Under the pieces are notes generated by a model. That model saw only the letters and a program-made list of their open reading frames with translations, was not told where the DNA came from and did no database searches. From the NCBI GenBank assembly GCA_019695185.1, contig JAIBAN010000011.1, positions 58,848 to 122,847 of the forward strand: 64,000 nucleotides of DNA, in the 5' to 3' direction. The stretch's first letter is position 1, and each line of letters begins with the position of its first letter. The position numbers and the translations under genes are program-made. Below are positions 53,656-62,383 of this stretch, one piece after another. The DNA is from Blastocatellia bacterium. Lineage in GTDB: Bacteria; Acidobacteriota; Blastocatellia; Chloracidobacteriales; Chloracidobacteriaceae.

Positions 53656-53675
53656 AAGGGAACTCCTGACCAATC

Positions 53676-54323
53676 CTAATTTCCGGATTGCTTGCGGTAG
53701 GTATATTCATCAACTGCCTGCCACTTTCCATTGGGCAGTTTTTCCTCGTTGAGGATGTGGTATTCGGTGTCACTGCGCCGCTCCAGTGTCTGGCGGAGGG
53801 TCACCCTTTCGCCCAGAATCACAATCTCAGAAGCCAGGAAAACCAGCCGATTTTCCTGCCACCTGTCGCTGGTGGCTGTGACGGCATCACCGCTGGTGCT
53901 GAGGGTGATACTGATCCATTTTTCGGTAAACCGGTTGAAGGTCAAATAGCTTTCATCTGCCCCCTCATCCGAATACCTGTCAGACACGATAAGCCAGCGG
54001 CCACCAATTGCCAAACGGACTTCTGATTGACCTTTGGAAATCTGTTCGGGGGTGGTGGCTGTGGCAAAAACTCTGGCGGTAACCTCCCATTTTCCCACCA
54101 TCCACATCACCTGCTGGAGTTCAGGGGCGGCGGTTGACACTTTTTCAGCCAGTTTGGGGTCTTTTTCCATTCGGGCATGAATGCGTTCATAAAGCGAGGG
54201 GAAAGGTTTGGAATGTTTATTGGGAGGAGGTTGGGGTTTCCGGTTTTGCGCCGTGGCGGTTCCGCCTTGCAAAACAACATACAAAACCAGAAGAGCGGTC
54301 AACAAAAGTCTTGGGGGCAGCAT
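53676..54323 (-). CDS. Secreted DUF1579-like beta-barrel protein
   Basis: 215 residues. Signal peptide MLPPRLLLTALLVLYVVLQG with cleavage near ATAQ, then a short Pro/Lys region. The mature domain (MWMVGKWEVTARVF, IGGRWLIVSDRYS, YLTFNRFTEKWISITLSTSG) resembles a calycin/DUF1579-type fold that measures 8-10 beta strands. Ligand unknown. It lies 20 bases upstream of the YdeI-like gene on the same strand. Confidence 0.68.
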   Translation of the reverse strand: MLPPRLLLTALLVLYVVLQGGTATAQNRKPQPPPNKHSKPFPSLYERIHARMEKDPKLAEKVSTAAPELQQVMWMVGKWEVTARVFATATTPEQISKGQSEVRLAIGGRWLIVSDRYSDEGADESYLTFNRFTEKWISITLSTSGDAVTATSDRWQENRLVFLASEIVILGERVTLRQTLERRSDTEYHILNEEKLPNGKWQAVDEYTYRKQSGN

Positions 54324-54481
54324 AATTCAGGAACCGTTCGAGCTTTCAGGGAATGCGTGAGGAATGGACAAATATTTCGGTCTGATTGAGACTTTGAGGA
54401 TACGGCGAATGTGGGAAGAACAGTTTCCTCAGGAATGAAAATCAACTCATCCTCAGCCCTTGGCTCTGAGGAATGACAGGT

Positions 54482-56014
54482 TCACGCCTGGTGAATCCAT
54501 TCCTGATACAACCGTTGGTGGCGAAACAGGGCTTTTTGATAAACCTCGTACATCACTTGATTGGGGACAAGCTGGTGCCCCGCAGTTTGAGGCAGGTTTT
54601 GCAAATCAATGAACCCGCCGCGTTCAAGTATCCACAAGGCTGCGCCGCGAGCGGAAGCCTCCGTTTCATCCAGCCGCAGAATTGGCTGCCCCAGCGCATC
54701 GCAAATCATTTGGGCCCAGACCTGCGACTCAACCGCTGCCCCACCCGAAAGAACAATTTCGGGAGGCGTCGGAGTCACTTCCTGCAAAAGTTGAACAATC
54801 CAGGCCAGCCGCAGAGCGACTGTTTCCATCAGGCAACGCACAATTTCAACCGGCGTCGTGGAAAACCGAAACCCTGTGATGGTGCCGGTGGCATTGGCCG
54901 ACCAGCCGGGGCTGCGTTCTCCGGCCCAAAAAGGAAGGCAGGTCAGTCCATGGGCGTCAGGCGTAAGGCTGGCCAATTCCTGCTCAAGCCGGACCGGTTC
55001 GGGCAAATTCAAGGAGGTTCTGGCCCACGCCAACAGGTTGCCGGCATTGCTCAAGGCTCCACCACGCAACATTCGTCGGGAATCAACCCGATATTGCCAC
55101 AAGTTCAAAGACCAAGGGCTTTCGCCGGGCTGAGAATTGAGAACTGAAGATTGAGAGGGATTTGCCGGGTCCATTTTGAGCGGCTGGGGAAAGGGAAGGA
55201 CCAGCCGGGCAGCAGCCGAAGTCCCCAGATTGATGGCCAGGCGGCTGGAATTCGTGCAACCGCTGCCCAGGTTGCTGCACGCACCGTCGCCTAACCCAGG
55301 GTAAAACCGGGTTTGGCCGAGCATGTCGCGCATTTTACTGAATTCGGCTCGCAATTCTGTTCCTGTGAAAAAGAAATCATCCGAAACCAGTGAAGAAAAT
55401 TGACCAACCGAAACCTGAAGGGGGTTCAGCAGGGCTTCATCCCACCCCAGGGTCTGGTGGTTGAACAGACCGGTTCCGGAAGCCATTGAGATACTGCAAA
55501 CCCGTTCACCAAACAGGCGGAAAAAGACAAATTCTGCCGCCGACATCCAAAAAGCGGTTTTTTGATACCGGACAGGCTGGTGCTGGCTCAGCCAGAGGAG
55601 TTTGGCCGGAAGGTAGCTTTCATGCAGGCGACAGCCCGTCCGGGCATGGATTTCCCTTTCAGACAAACGATTTTGAAGCTCATCCAGTACCAAACGGGGT
55701 CTGGTATCAGCCCAACTGAAAAGCGGGGTGGTGGGCTGGCCGTGGGCGTCCACTCCAACCAGGGAATGCCAAAAAGCCGACATCCCCAGAGCCTGGAGGG
55801 TAAGATGGAGTCGCCGACAATGAACAAGGGATTCAGAAAGTACCGTGCAGACGGTTTCAATCAGTTCAAGTGGTTGATATTCAACCCCTCCATCGGAACT
55901 GTAGGTTGGCTGGTGCTGAATTTTGCTCTGGGTTTCGGGAATGGGGGTTCCAGTTTGGGTAAACGCCAAAGCCCGCACGGAAGAGGAACCGAGGTCGAGG
56001 GCAAGAACAACCAT
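54482..56014 (-). CDS. FGGY-family carbohydrate kinase (possibly gluconokinase)
   Basis: 510 residues. N-terminal ATPase fold LALDLGSSSVRALAF, central SISMASGTGLFNHQ and GDGACSNLGSGC, and the C-terminal FGGY region with LSGGAAVESQVWAQMICDALGQPI and ASARGAALWILE. The length and SSSVRAL N-terminus fit gluconate or xylulose kinases; the neighbourhood of zwf, pgl and glucokinases favours gluconokinase, which is inference. An unusual feature: residues around SSVLNSQ are encoded by TTGAGAA-type heptamers (55130-55157), an insertion in a loop. The ATG start adjoins array O. Confidence 0.85.
   Translation of the reverse strand: MVVLALDLGSSSVRALAFTQTGTPIPETQSKIQHQPTYSSDGGVEYQPLELIETVCTVLSESLVHCRRLHLTLQALGMSAFWHSLVGVDAHGQPTTPLFSWADTRPRLVLDELQNRLSEREIHARTGCRLHESYLPAKLLWLSQHQPVRYQKTAFWMSAAEFVFFRLFGERVCSISMASGTGLFNHQTLGWDEALLNPLQVSVGQFSSLVSDDFFFTGTELRAEFSKMRDMLGQTRFYPGLGDGACSNLGSGCTNSSRLAINLGTSAAARLVLPFPQPLKMDPANPSQSSVLNSQPGESPWSLNLWQYRVDSRRMLRGGALSNAGNLLAWARTSLNLPEPVRLEQELASLTPDAHGLTCLPFWAGERSPGWSANATGTITGFRFSTTPVEIVRCLMETVALRLAWIVQLLQEVTPTPPEIVLSGGAAVESQVWAQMICDALGQPILRLDETEASARGAALWILERGGFIDLQNLPQTAGHQLVPNQVMYEVYQKALFRHQRLYQEWIHQA
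55130..55157. repeat. Heptad array N inside the FGGY kinase gene
   Basis: CTGAGAATTGAGAACTGAAG and following bases: about four degenerate TTGAGAA heptamers inside an intact reading frame, translated as a short Ser/Asn/Gln-rich loop. Confidence 0.75.
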
Positions 56015-56017
56015 AAA

Positions 56018-56125
56018 AGTCTTGGGAGTCTTGGGAGTCTTGGGAGTCTTGGGCGTTACAAGACATCTTTGTCACCTTGTCACCCTGTCACCCTGTCAGG
56101 TTTTGACTCCCAAGACTCCCAAGAC
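56018..56125. repeat. Paired array O, nine-base unit TCTTGGGAG
   Basis: Four TCTTGGGAG units at 56018-56053 begin four bases from the FGGY kinase start; two complete inverse units (CTCCCAAGA) at 56105-56125 adjoin the glk stop codon. The 51-base loop contains its own direct repeat, three TGTCACCC-type units. Only locus with a nine-base unit. Confidence 0.9.
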
Positions 56126-57091
56126 TTATAACCGCATCTGCGCCAAGCGAGCGGCTCCCAAAAGGGCAGTTTCGCTCTCCAGAATGACCTTGACCGGCAT
56201 TTTTTCGAGCATTCCCTGGAAACGCCCTTTGGCCACGAAGGCTTTGAGGAACTCGCCTTCCTGCATCCATTTGAGAATTTTGGGTGCAATGCCGCCGCCA
56301 ATGTACAAACCACCGGTGGACACAACCTTCAAGGCCAGATTCCCGGCTTCGGAACCATACAGCCGCACAAACAGGCGCATGGTTTCGCAGGCAATCGTTG
56401 AGTTGTTTTCCATTCCCTGGGTAACGGCGGCTCCGTAACCCCGTTGGGCTGCGTCTGCCTCAAGTTGCGGGTCTGCCTCAGCACGCCCCGTGTCTTTGAA
56501 AAAATTATAGATATTTTCAAAGCCCATGCTGCCGGAAACCAGCCGTTCCCAACTGACATGGGGCAGGGTTCGCCACATATACCGGAGAAGTTCGATTTCC
56601 TCTTCATTGCTGGGGGAAAAACTGGCATGCCCGCCTTCCGAGGCAACTGGGACGTGATGGTTCCGGCTCCAGACCAGCGCACATTCGCCCAGACCGGTTC
56701 CGGCGGAAATCAAGGCCGCATTGCCTTTGACTTTTTCCCCTTCCTGCAAGGTGTGAAAGGAGGTTTCGGGCAAGGCTGGAATGCCATAGCCGTTTGCCTC
56801 CAGGTCATTGATAAGGGCAACTTTTTCACAATCCAGAAACTCGGCCAATCCTTCCTCGGTCATGGTCCAGGTCAGATTGGTGATGGAACTGCGGCCATTC
56901 GTCACTGGTCCGGCCACGCCGAAACAGGAGCTCGAAATGCCGCATTTTTTGTCGCCCAAAAATTCACTGATGATGGCTTCGAGGCCGTTATAATCCCGGC
57001 TCGGAAAGCTTCTTTTTTCAAGTTCGGTTAATTTACTGTCAAACAATGCCAGCAGCGTTTTGGTGCCGCCGATGTCTCCAGCCAAAATCAT
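56126..57091 (-). CDS. glk: ATP-dependent glucokinase, E. coli Glk type
   Basis: 321 residues. [12 protein letters not shown] (phosphate binding), [17 protein letters not shown] (glucose-binding region), [12 protein letters not shown] with the catalytic Asp, [12 protein letters not shown] and the C-terminal GGGIAPKI mark the Glk family. Phosphorylates glucose to glucose-6-phosphate in the cytosol. The start codon overlaps the stop of ppgK by four bases (ATGA), so the two glucokinases of different families are translationally coupled. Confidence 0.94.
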   Translation of the reverse strand: MILAGDIGGTKTLLALFDSKLTELEKRSFPSRDYNGLEAIISEFLGDKKCGISSSCFGVAGPVTNGRSSITNLTWTMTEEGLAEFLDCEKVALINDLEANGYGIPALPETSFHTLQEGEKVKGNAALISAGTGLGECALVWSRNHHVPVASEGGHASFSPSNEEEIELLRYMWRTLPHVSWERLVSGSMGFENIYNFFKDTGRAEADPQLEADAAQRGYGAAVTQGMENNSTIACETMRLFVRLYGSEAGNLALKVVSTGGLYIGGGIAPKILKWMQEGEFLKAFVAKGRFQGMLEKMPVKVILESETALLGAARLAQMRL

Positions 57092-58011
57092 TGGGTGCTT
57101 CCTCCGGTGGTTTTTCGGGCCCGCACACGGGGGCGGGCGGGTTTGGGTACTTCGGCTTCAGATTCCGGGGGTGAGCTGGGTTCTGCTTCTTCATTGGATG
57201 CCGCTTCTGATTGGGCGGCTTCTGGTTCTGCGAGTGAGGCTGCCTGAACGACCGGCTCCGGACGGGAAACCATTCCCAGGTGCAGCGGTGCCAGGGCCGC
57301 CCCCACAATTCCGGCGATGTTGGCCATCCGGGCCGGAAGGATTTCCGCCCTGGTATTCACATGCGGTTGTAACTTATCCCATTCATTGCTGGCTCCGCCT
57401 CCAATCACAAACAAATCCGGCCAGAGCAGGCGGTCCAGTTCGTTGAGATATTCAGTGACATTGCGACCGAATTTTTTCCAGGACCACTCGTGTTTTTCGC
57501 GGGCGCTGTTGGCTGCCCGGCGTTCCGCATCCTTGCCGCGCAAAATCAGGTGGCCCAACTCGGTATTGGGGAAGAGGCGGCCTTCGAGGAACATGGCGGT
57601 TCCGATTCCGGTTCCGAGGGTGACCATAATCACCGTTCCCGGACGACCCTTCGCCACGCCAAATTCAATTTCAGCCAAACCGGCGGCATCGGCGTCGTTG
57701 ACCAGCGCAACCGGGCAGCCGGTGGCAGCCTCAATCAATGCCTTGCCATCCGTCCCAATCCACGATTGGTCAATATTGCCAGCCGTCATCACCACCCCGT
57801 TTTTCACCACCGCCGGAAACCCACATCCGATGGGGCCTTTCCAGGAAAAATGGGCCGCCACCTGGGCAACAGTTTCAACCATTGCCTGAGGGGTTGCCGG
57901 GCGGGGGGTTTTGATCCGAAACCGTTCGCCAATCATTTCCCCGGTCTGAATGTTTACGGGTGCGCCTTTGATACCTGTCCCACCAATATCAATTCCGAGT
58001 ATGACATCCAT
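57088..58011 (-). CDS. ppgK: Polyphosphate glucokinase with basic C-terminal tail
   Basis: 307 residues of the ROK/PPGK group: [61 protein letters not shown], the [23 protein letters not shown] region and [11 protein letters not shown] all match PPGK. It uses polyphosphate (and often ATP) to phosphorylate glucose. After the catalytic fold (about 250) there is a tail of some 55 residues, first Ala/Glu/Ser/Pro-rich then strongly basic ([11 protein letters not shown]), not part of usual PPGK. First gene of a ppgK-glk pair. Confidence 0.93.
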   Translation of the reverse strand: MDVILGIDIGGTGIKGAPVNIQTGEMIGERFRIKTPRPATPQAMVETVAQVAAHFSWKGPIGCGFPAVVKNGVVMTAGNIDQSWIGTDGKALIEAATGCPVALVNDADAAGLAEIEFGVAKGRPGTVIMVTLGTGIGTAMFLEGRLFPNTELGHLILRGKDAERRAANSAREKHEWSWKKFGRNVTEYLNELDRLLWPDLFVIGGGASNEWDKLQPHVNTRAEILPARMANIAGIVGAALAPLHLGMVSRPEPVVQAASLAEPEAAQSEAASNEEAEPSSPPESEAEVPKPARPRVRARKTTGGSTQ

Positions 58012-58029
58012 GATGAAATCTCCTTTTTT

Positions 58030-58161
58030 AGCTTTCAGCTTTCAGCACTCAGCTTTCAGCTTTCGGTTTTGAAAGTGGTCAAGCCAGCCGAAGCGTGATT
58101 GAGTACCCACCAACAACCATGACGATGAAAGCTGATGGCTGAAAGCTGATGGCTGAGAGCT
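58030..58161. repeat. Paired heptad array P, unit AGCTTTC
   Basis: Five AGCTTTC-type units at 58030-58065 and the inverse (GAAAGCT with GATGGCT variants) at 58127-58161, the latter running to the pgl stop codon. Loop about 61 bases. Confidence 0.88.
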
Positions 58162-58900
58162 ATTTTTTCGTGAGCTTTGCTGCGGCAGCGGCGTCCAGCA
58201 TCCAGGTGAGCGTGCCGTCGTGAGCCTGGATCAATTGGGACGGCAAAACTTCGGGCTGGTACGTCCCTTCGAGGACAGCCACAAGCATATCAGCTTTGTT
58301 GGCTCCTGACACCAGAAAAGCAATATTTCGGGCATTGTTAAGGGCCGGGACGGTCAGCGTCACCCGCCAGGTGTTGAACTTGTCCACCCAGTTTTCCACC
58401 ACTGACAGTGACCGTTCATGCAGCGCCGTGGTGTGGGGGAAAAGGGAAGCCGTATGGCCGTCGTCACCCATGCCCAAATAGAGCAAATCGAAGCGGGGAA
58501 ATTCCGCCTGTTCAAAAAAACGGGACAGTTTTTCCCGGTAATCGGCAGCCGCTGCATCCGCCGGATTTTCGGTCATGATGCGAAAATAGTTGGTTTCGGC
58601 AATGTCGAGTGGATACAGCATGGCTTCGCGGGCCATGCGGAAATTACTGTCTTTATGGTCGGGGGGAACAGAACGTTCATCCCCCCAGAAAAAATAAACC
58701 TTGTCCCAATCCACCTGCTGGCGATAAGCATCCGAGGCCAGCATTTCAAACAGGACTTTGGGGGTGCTGCCGCCTGAAAGTGCAACGGCAAAGCGCCCCC
58801 GCTCGGCAATGGCCTGCCGGGCATGTTCGACAAACAGGTCTGCAATCCGGTGGGTGAGCGCCTCCGCATCCGGGGAAATATCAAGCTGATAGGTCAACAT
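58160..58900 (-). CDS. pgl: 6-phosphogluconolactonase
   Basis: 246 residues, DevB/SOL type. FAVALSGGSTPKVLFEML, VYFFWGDERSVPPDHKDSNF and LLYLGMGDDGHTASLFPHT are the family blocks. Hydrolyses 6-phosphogluconolactone to 6-phosphogluconate, the second oxidative pentose phosphate step, using the product of Zwf encoded at 62384. Located upstream of ppgK-glk on the same strand, separated by array P. Confidence 0.95.
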   Translation of the reverse strand: MLTYQLDISPDAEALTHRIADLFVEHARQAIAERGRFAVALSGGSTPKVLFEMLASDAYRQQVDWDKVYFFWGDERSVPPDHKDSNFRMAREAMLYPLDIAETNYFRIMTENPADAAAADYREKLSRFFEQAEFPRFDLLYLGMGDDGHTASLFPHTTALHERSLSVVENWVDKFNTWRVTLTVPALNNARNIAFLVSGANKADMLVAVLEGTYQPEVLPSQLIQAHDGTLTWMLDAAAAAKLTKK

Positions 58901-58938
58901 AGAATGTCCTCTTGGTAAGACAGGTGAATGAACGTCAG

Positions 58939-59478
58939 TCAGGCAAATTTGGCGGCAATGCGTTTGACCGTATTGACGTTGCGCAACGTGGTTGGCATTC
59001 CCAACGTTTTTTCCAGGCGTGGTCCCGAAAATTTTGATTCATTGCTTGGAATTCGACAAAGCCAATAAAGCTCACGGCCAAAAATGTGAAAGGCATCGGT
59101 TTCGCTGGAAACATCGGCGATTTTTTGTTTGGTTGCCTCATTTGGTTCGACCGCCAAAAAGCCGACAAACAAGGTATGCCCCGGTTTTTCAAGGTCTTCT
59201 GTTGAAAAGGGCTGATAGGCGGCAATGGCCGGTATTGCCTCCGTCACGCGGAGAAAGGTGGCAACCTCATACCCCAGACTGGTCTGCAAGTGGCTTGCAA
59301 TCTTGGTTTCCAGGTTTTGGGTATTCATTTCGGTTGTATCAAAAATGACGTTTCCGCTGGCAATAAAGGTTTCCACCTGAGCCAACCCCAGTTCCTCAAA
59401 CAGCTTTTTCAACCGGTCCATCTTGACTGTGTGGCCACCAACATTGATGGCTCTTAAAAATGCAACGTAGCGGGGCAT
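58939..59478 (-). CDS. DUF1697 family protein
   Basis: 179 residues. MPRYVAFLRAINVGGHTVKMDRLKKLFEELGL and FIASGNVIFDT are the family signature; ELYWLCRIPSNESKFSG and EKTLGMPTTLRNVNTVKRI complete it. Cytosolic, widely distributed, no known activity. It interrupts the pentose phosphate group and lies 38 bases upstream of pgl. Confidence 0.92.
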   Translation of the reverse strand: MPRYVAFLRAINVGGHTVKMDRLKKLFEELGLAQVETFIASGNVIFDTTEMNTQNLETKIASHLQTSLGYEVATFLRVTEAIPAIAAYQPFSTEDLEKPGHTLFVGFLAVEPNEATKQKIADVSSETDAFHIFGRELYWLCRIPSNESKFSGPRLEKTLGMPTTLRNVNTVKRIAAKFA

Positions 59479-59486
59479 AGTCTTTC

Positions 59487-59712
59487 GGGTTCAGGGTTCA
59501 GGGTTCAGGGTTAGATGTAATACCAGAAGTGGTTGGTTTTTCTGCTCCGGTCGGAGCCGGTTATGGTAGCCAGGGTGTGGAGCGAAGCAGAACCCCTGGA
59601 ACAGGTCGTGAAAAAATTCCTGCGCTCTGATAGGAGCGCCCAATCAACCTGTTTTGTCAATACACCTAGACCCCAGACCCTGAACCCTGAACCCTGGACT
59701 CTGGACCCTGGT
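59487..59712. repeat. Paired heptad array Q, unit TTCAGGG / CCCTGAA
   Basis: Three and a half GGGTTCA units at 59487-59513 lie beside the DUF1697 start; the inverse arm (CCCTGAA and CCCTGGA variants) at 59677-59712 is read as the C-terminus of the methyltransferase. Loop 163 bases. Confidence 0.85.
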
Positions 59713-60448
59713 CTTTTCCAGGTTTCCTTGCCACAAAAAAGGCATGTTGGGCCGGGGCCTCATAACTGCCCAACTTGCGACAGACATGGACCCGAAATCC
59801 GACCCGTCGCAGTGTATCGGCAATGTCAGGCGTGCGGTACAGTCGTTGCTCATGCATTTCGTCGGAACGGCGATAATGCTCACCCACTTTGCGGAACGTC
59901 GTAATCCGCCGGGTCAGGAGGGCCGTTTCCGGTTGCTCCCGTTTTTCAAACAGCACCAGCCAGTCCGGTCCTTCAGTAAACCCTTTCACCGATTGATTGG
60001 GTGGAGTTTGTCCCGGCTCGGCATTATCAAACAGGAAAATTCCTTCGGGTTGCAGGGCGTCATACACTCTTTGAAACAATCCCTGCAAAATTGCCGGTGA
60101 GTTCTCCCGGTCAAACAGGTAATTGAAACACTCTCCAATTGAGGTTGCGGCTTGGCAGGATGGTAATTCGGTTTCAAAAAGCGACCGGACCCAAAATTCA
60201 GCCTGCGGAGCCCGGATTTTGGCAATCCGCACCATTTCTTCGGAAATGTCAATGCCCAGCACTTGATAACCGGCCCGCACCAGTTCGCGGGCCAAAAGGC
60301 CGCTCCCGCAGCCCAAATCCACCACCAATCCGGCACGGATGTGGTTCTCCTGCAAGGTTGACACAATTCCTGGCGCACAATTGAGCGCATAGTCGCCAAA
60401 CCCGGCGTCGTGGATAAATGCAAGGTCTTCATTGTACCAAGTGGCCAT
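59666..60448 (-). CDS. SAM-dependent methyltransferase with repeat-encoded C-terminus
   Basis: The ATG at 60448 gives 260 residues; an earlier ATG at 60514 would preserve the FYSGMATWYNED context seen in relatives but overlaps the upstream gene by 47 bases, so the start is uncertain. Motif I is VVDLGCGSGLLARELV and motif II VLGIDISEEMV; EGIFLFDNAEPG follows. A class I small-molecule-type methyltransferase, substrate unknown. The last 14 residues (GPESRVQGSGSGV) are encoded by array Q, so the original stop codon was probably lost or moved when the array grew. Confidence 0.82.
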   Translation of the reverse strand: MATWYNEDLAFIHDAGFGDYALNCAPGIVSTLQENHIRAGLVVDLGCGSGLLARELVRAGYQVLGIDISEEMVRIAKIRAPQAEFWVRSLFETELPSCQAATSIGECFNYLFDRENSPAILQGLFQRVYDALQPEGIFLFDNAEPGQTPPNQSVKGFTEGPDWLVLFEKREQPETALLTRRITTFRKVGEHYRRSDEMHEQRLYRTPDIADTLRRVGFRVHVCRKLGSYEAPAQHAFFVARKPGKDQGPESRVQGSGSGV

Positions 60449-60467
60449 GCCTGAATAAAAATTCCTG

Positions 60468-60818
60468 TTATTTGATTTGCTTCCAGCCTCGATATCCGTA
60501 ACTGAACTCGGCAATTCCCGAAGCCATCATTCCGAAGGTGATGACGTAAATTCCAACACTGCGGACATAAAAAAAGATTGCTGCCGAAAAAATTACACCT
60601 AGCAATCCGCACAGGAAAAAGGCAATCCCTCCAAACATATGGCCTTTATACTTGGTCAAGTTTTCTTCCCGGACCTGTTTGGTTTCCTCAGCTTGGGAGG
60701 CTTGCCGGTCAACCGGAATTCCACAAAAGCGACACCGTTCCGCATCGGTTGTGATGTATTCCTGACAACTTGGACATTGAAAAACCCGGACCCGGTCAAA
60801 ACTTGTATCAACCGCCAT
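60468..60818 (-). CDS. Zinc-ribbon membrane protein, two helices
   Basis: 116 residues. N-terminal zinc ribbon CPSCQEYITTDAERCRFCG, a charged linker, then two hydrophobic segments (FGGIAFFLCGLLGVIFSAAIFF and VGIYVITFGMMASGIAEFSY). Small proteins of this build are common in Acidobacteriota with no known role. The start has GGAGGTTG-like bases (CGGAGGTTGATTT) upstream. Confidence 0.75.
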   Translation of the reverse strand: MAVDTSFDRVRVFQCPSCQEYITTDAERCRFCGIPVDRQASQAEETKQVREENLTKYKGHMFGGIAFFLCGLLGVIFSAAIFFYVRSVGIYVITFGMMASGIAEFSYGYRGWKQIK

Positions 60819-60985
60819 AAATCAACCTCCGTGTGTTGATTGACAGCTCAACCCGTAATAGTGTCAGGGTATTACATTTTCATGGTGTTACAGGTGGGAA
60901 TGGCGGTCGCCTTTTGGACTTTCCAGGTCCACCAACACATCCAAACCTTGCTCCTGTTGGAGTTTTCCTGGACGGGATACCAGAA

Positions 60986-61083
60986 CCAGGAACAGGTAAC
61001 AAATGGCAGGTCTTCTGAACTTCGGGAAAGAACCGTTAAGTGGCTCTGTCACCTGTCACCTGTCACCTGTTACCTGTTACCTT
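60986..61083. repeat. Paired heptad array R, unit CACCTGT
   Basis: Five CACCTGT/TACCTGT units at 61048-61083 end four bases from the opcA stop; a short partner (GGAACAGGTAAC) lies at 60989-61000. Loop 47 bases, left arm decayed. Confidence 0.7.
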
Positions 61084-61087
61084 TCAG

Positions 61088-62266
61088 TTACTGAATGGCC
61101 AAATCGGCCTCGATTTCCTCCAGCAAATCAAGGCAGATTTTGGTGGCCCGTTCATAGGTCCGGTCCCGCCCGAAAATTTCGACTTCACGGGCAATCAGGT
61201 CGGCATCATCGGGCCGGTGCGAAGACACCACCCGTGAATAGGACACCCCGTCCTGAACTTCGACACTGGTTTCGAAACAGTCTTCCTTGTCGCGGGGGTC
61301 AACCCGTTTGACCGAAAAAACACCGGATTTTTCCAGCCCTGACGTGAGTGTAACGCTCCGCAGCACACCGGCTGGGAATTGGGTTCCCGCTTCTCCCTGG
61401 ATTTCGACCTGGATCCGGTTGCCCGGCCCCCGGAACCGGAATTCCAGATGGTTGGGGGCAATCTGCTGGGCGTCTTTGACTTTCCAGTCAAGCTGTCCGG
61501 CCAGCCACCCGGTCAGCAGCAGGGCCCGAATCGGAACCCCCTTTGCGGTTCCGTCATCGGCAAACCGAATCACCACTTTGCCCAATTTGCGCAAATGGTC
61601 ACGCGAATCGACCGAATCAAAGAAACTGGAAATCAGTTCCCGCCAGATTTCAAGCCGGGCCCAGTTCAAATCGGAAAAAGCCGACTTGCGCCGGGAGTTG
61701 AAAATCAAGCGTCCCTGAAAGGCAAATTCCGGGTCACGGTGGGTCAGTGCCCCAGTATCCACAATCAACCGTTTTCCGTTTTCGACGGCTTTCTGAAACA
61801 GTTCCGTATCCATTGACTGCGGGTCACGCCACCAGAGAAACAGCGGCAGGTCCGGAATCAGCAGTGGCCCGATGGTTTTGCCAAGATGTTGGAGTGCTTC
61901 GCCGCTGGCCGAAACGCGGATTTCTTCACAGCACACCTGTTGCCGATTCTGCGACAGGTGACAATGCGAGGAAATCCAGGCGCGGGTGTGGCTTTCGGGC
62001 GAATCAAAGTCGGCTATTAAAATCATGGCCCGGCAGGGGGCATGTTCGGTGACCACGGCGACAATATCGGAGAGTGTGGCCGCATCGGCTTCACTGGCGG
62101 TAAAAATCACCAGATTCAACAGACAGACCCGTGTCACTGCCCCGCCGCCGCCCTCGCCGGATTTCGCCGCCGCCTTCCACAACTCCGCCAGTTCGCGCTC
62201 AATCGCCACAACATCCACTGGTCTGCGGCGTTCGATTTCTTCGACGATAGAGTTTTGGTTTTCCAT
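61088..62266 (-). CDS. opcA: OpcA-family glucose-6-phosphate dehydrogenase assembly protein
   Basis: 392 residues. An N-terminal helical part (VDVVAIERELAELWKAA), TRVCLLNLVIFTAS, PLLIPDLPLFLWWRDP and SFFDSVDSRDHLRKL match OpcA, known mostly from cyanobacteria and actinobacteria as an activator of glucose-6-phosphate dehydrogenase, often in redox control. It directly follows zwf, separated by array S, which supports the assignment. Confidence 0.9.
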   Translation of the reverse strand: MENQNSIVEEIERRRPVDVVAIERELAELWKAAAKSGEGGGGAVTRVCLLNLVIFTASEADAATLSDIVAVVTEHAPCRAMILIADFDSPESHTRAWISSHCHLSQNRQQVCCEEIRVSASGEALQHLGKTIGPLLIPDLPLFLWWRDPQSMDTELFQKAVENGKRLIVDTGALTHRDPEFAFQGRLIFNSRRKSAFSDLNWARLEIWRELISSFFDSVDSRDHLRKLGKVVIRFADDGTAKGVPIRALLLTGWLAGQLDWKVKDAQQIAPNHLEFRFRGPGNRIQVEIQGEAGTQFPAGVLRSVTLTSGLEKSGVFSVKRVDPRDKEDCFETSVEVQDGVSYSRVVSSHRPDDADLIAREVEIFGRDRTYERATKICLDLLEEIEADLAIQ

Positions 62267-62275
62267 AATTTTCTC

Positions 62276-62383
62276 CAGGACTGAGGACTGAGGACTGAGG
62301 ACTGAGCTTTTTTGCCATTATCCTTTGATGAACTGAGGAAAATGGTGATTTGTCTCAGTCCTCAGTCCTCAGTCCTCAGTCCT
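62276..62383. repeat. Paired heptad array S, unit CTGAGGA
   Basis: Four perfect CTGAGGA units (62276-62306) face four perfect TCCTCAG units (62354-62383) across a 47-base loop. The right arm touches the zwf stop codon and the left arm lies ten bases from the opcA start. Cleanest example in the window. Confidence 0.95.

Noticed and set aside
62276..62383. Array pairs as ordinary rho-independent terminators
   Set aside because: Loops are 47-163 bases, stems are not GC-rich and no T-run follows; they also lie inside likely operons such as secD-secF and zwf-opcA.
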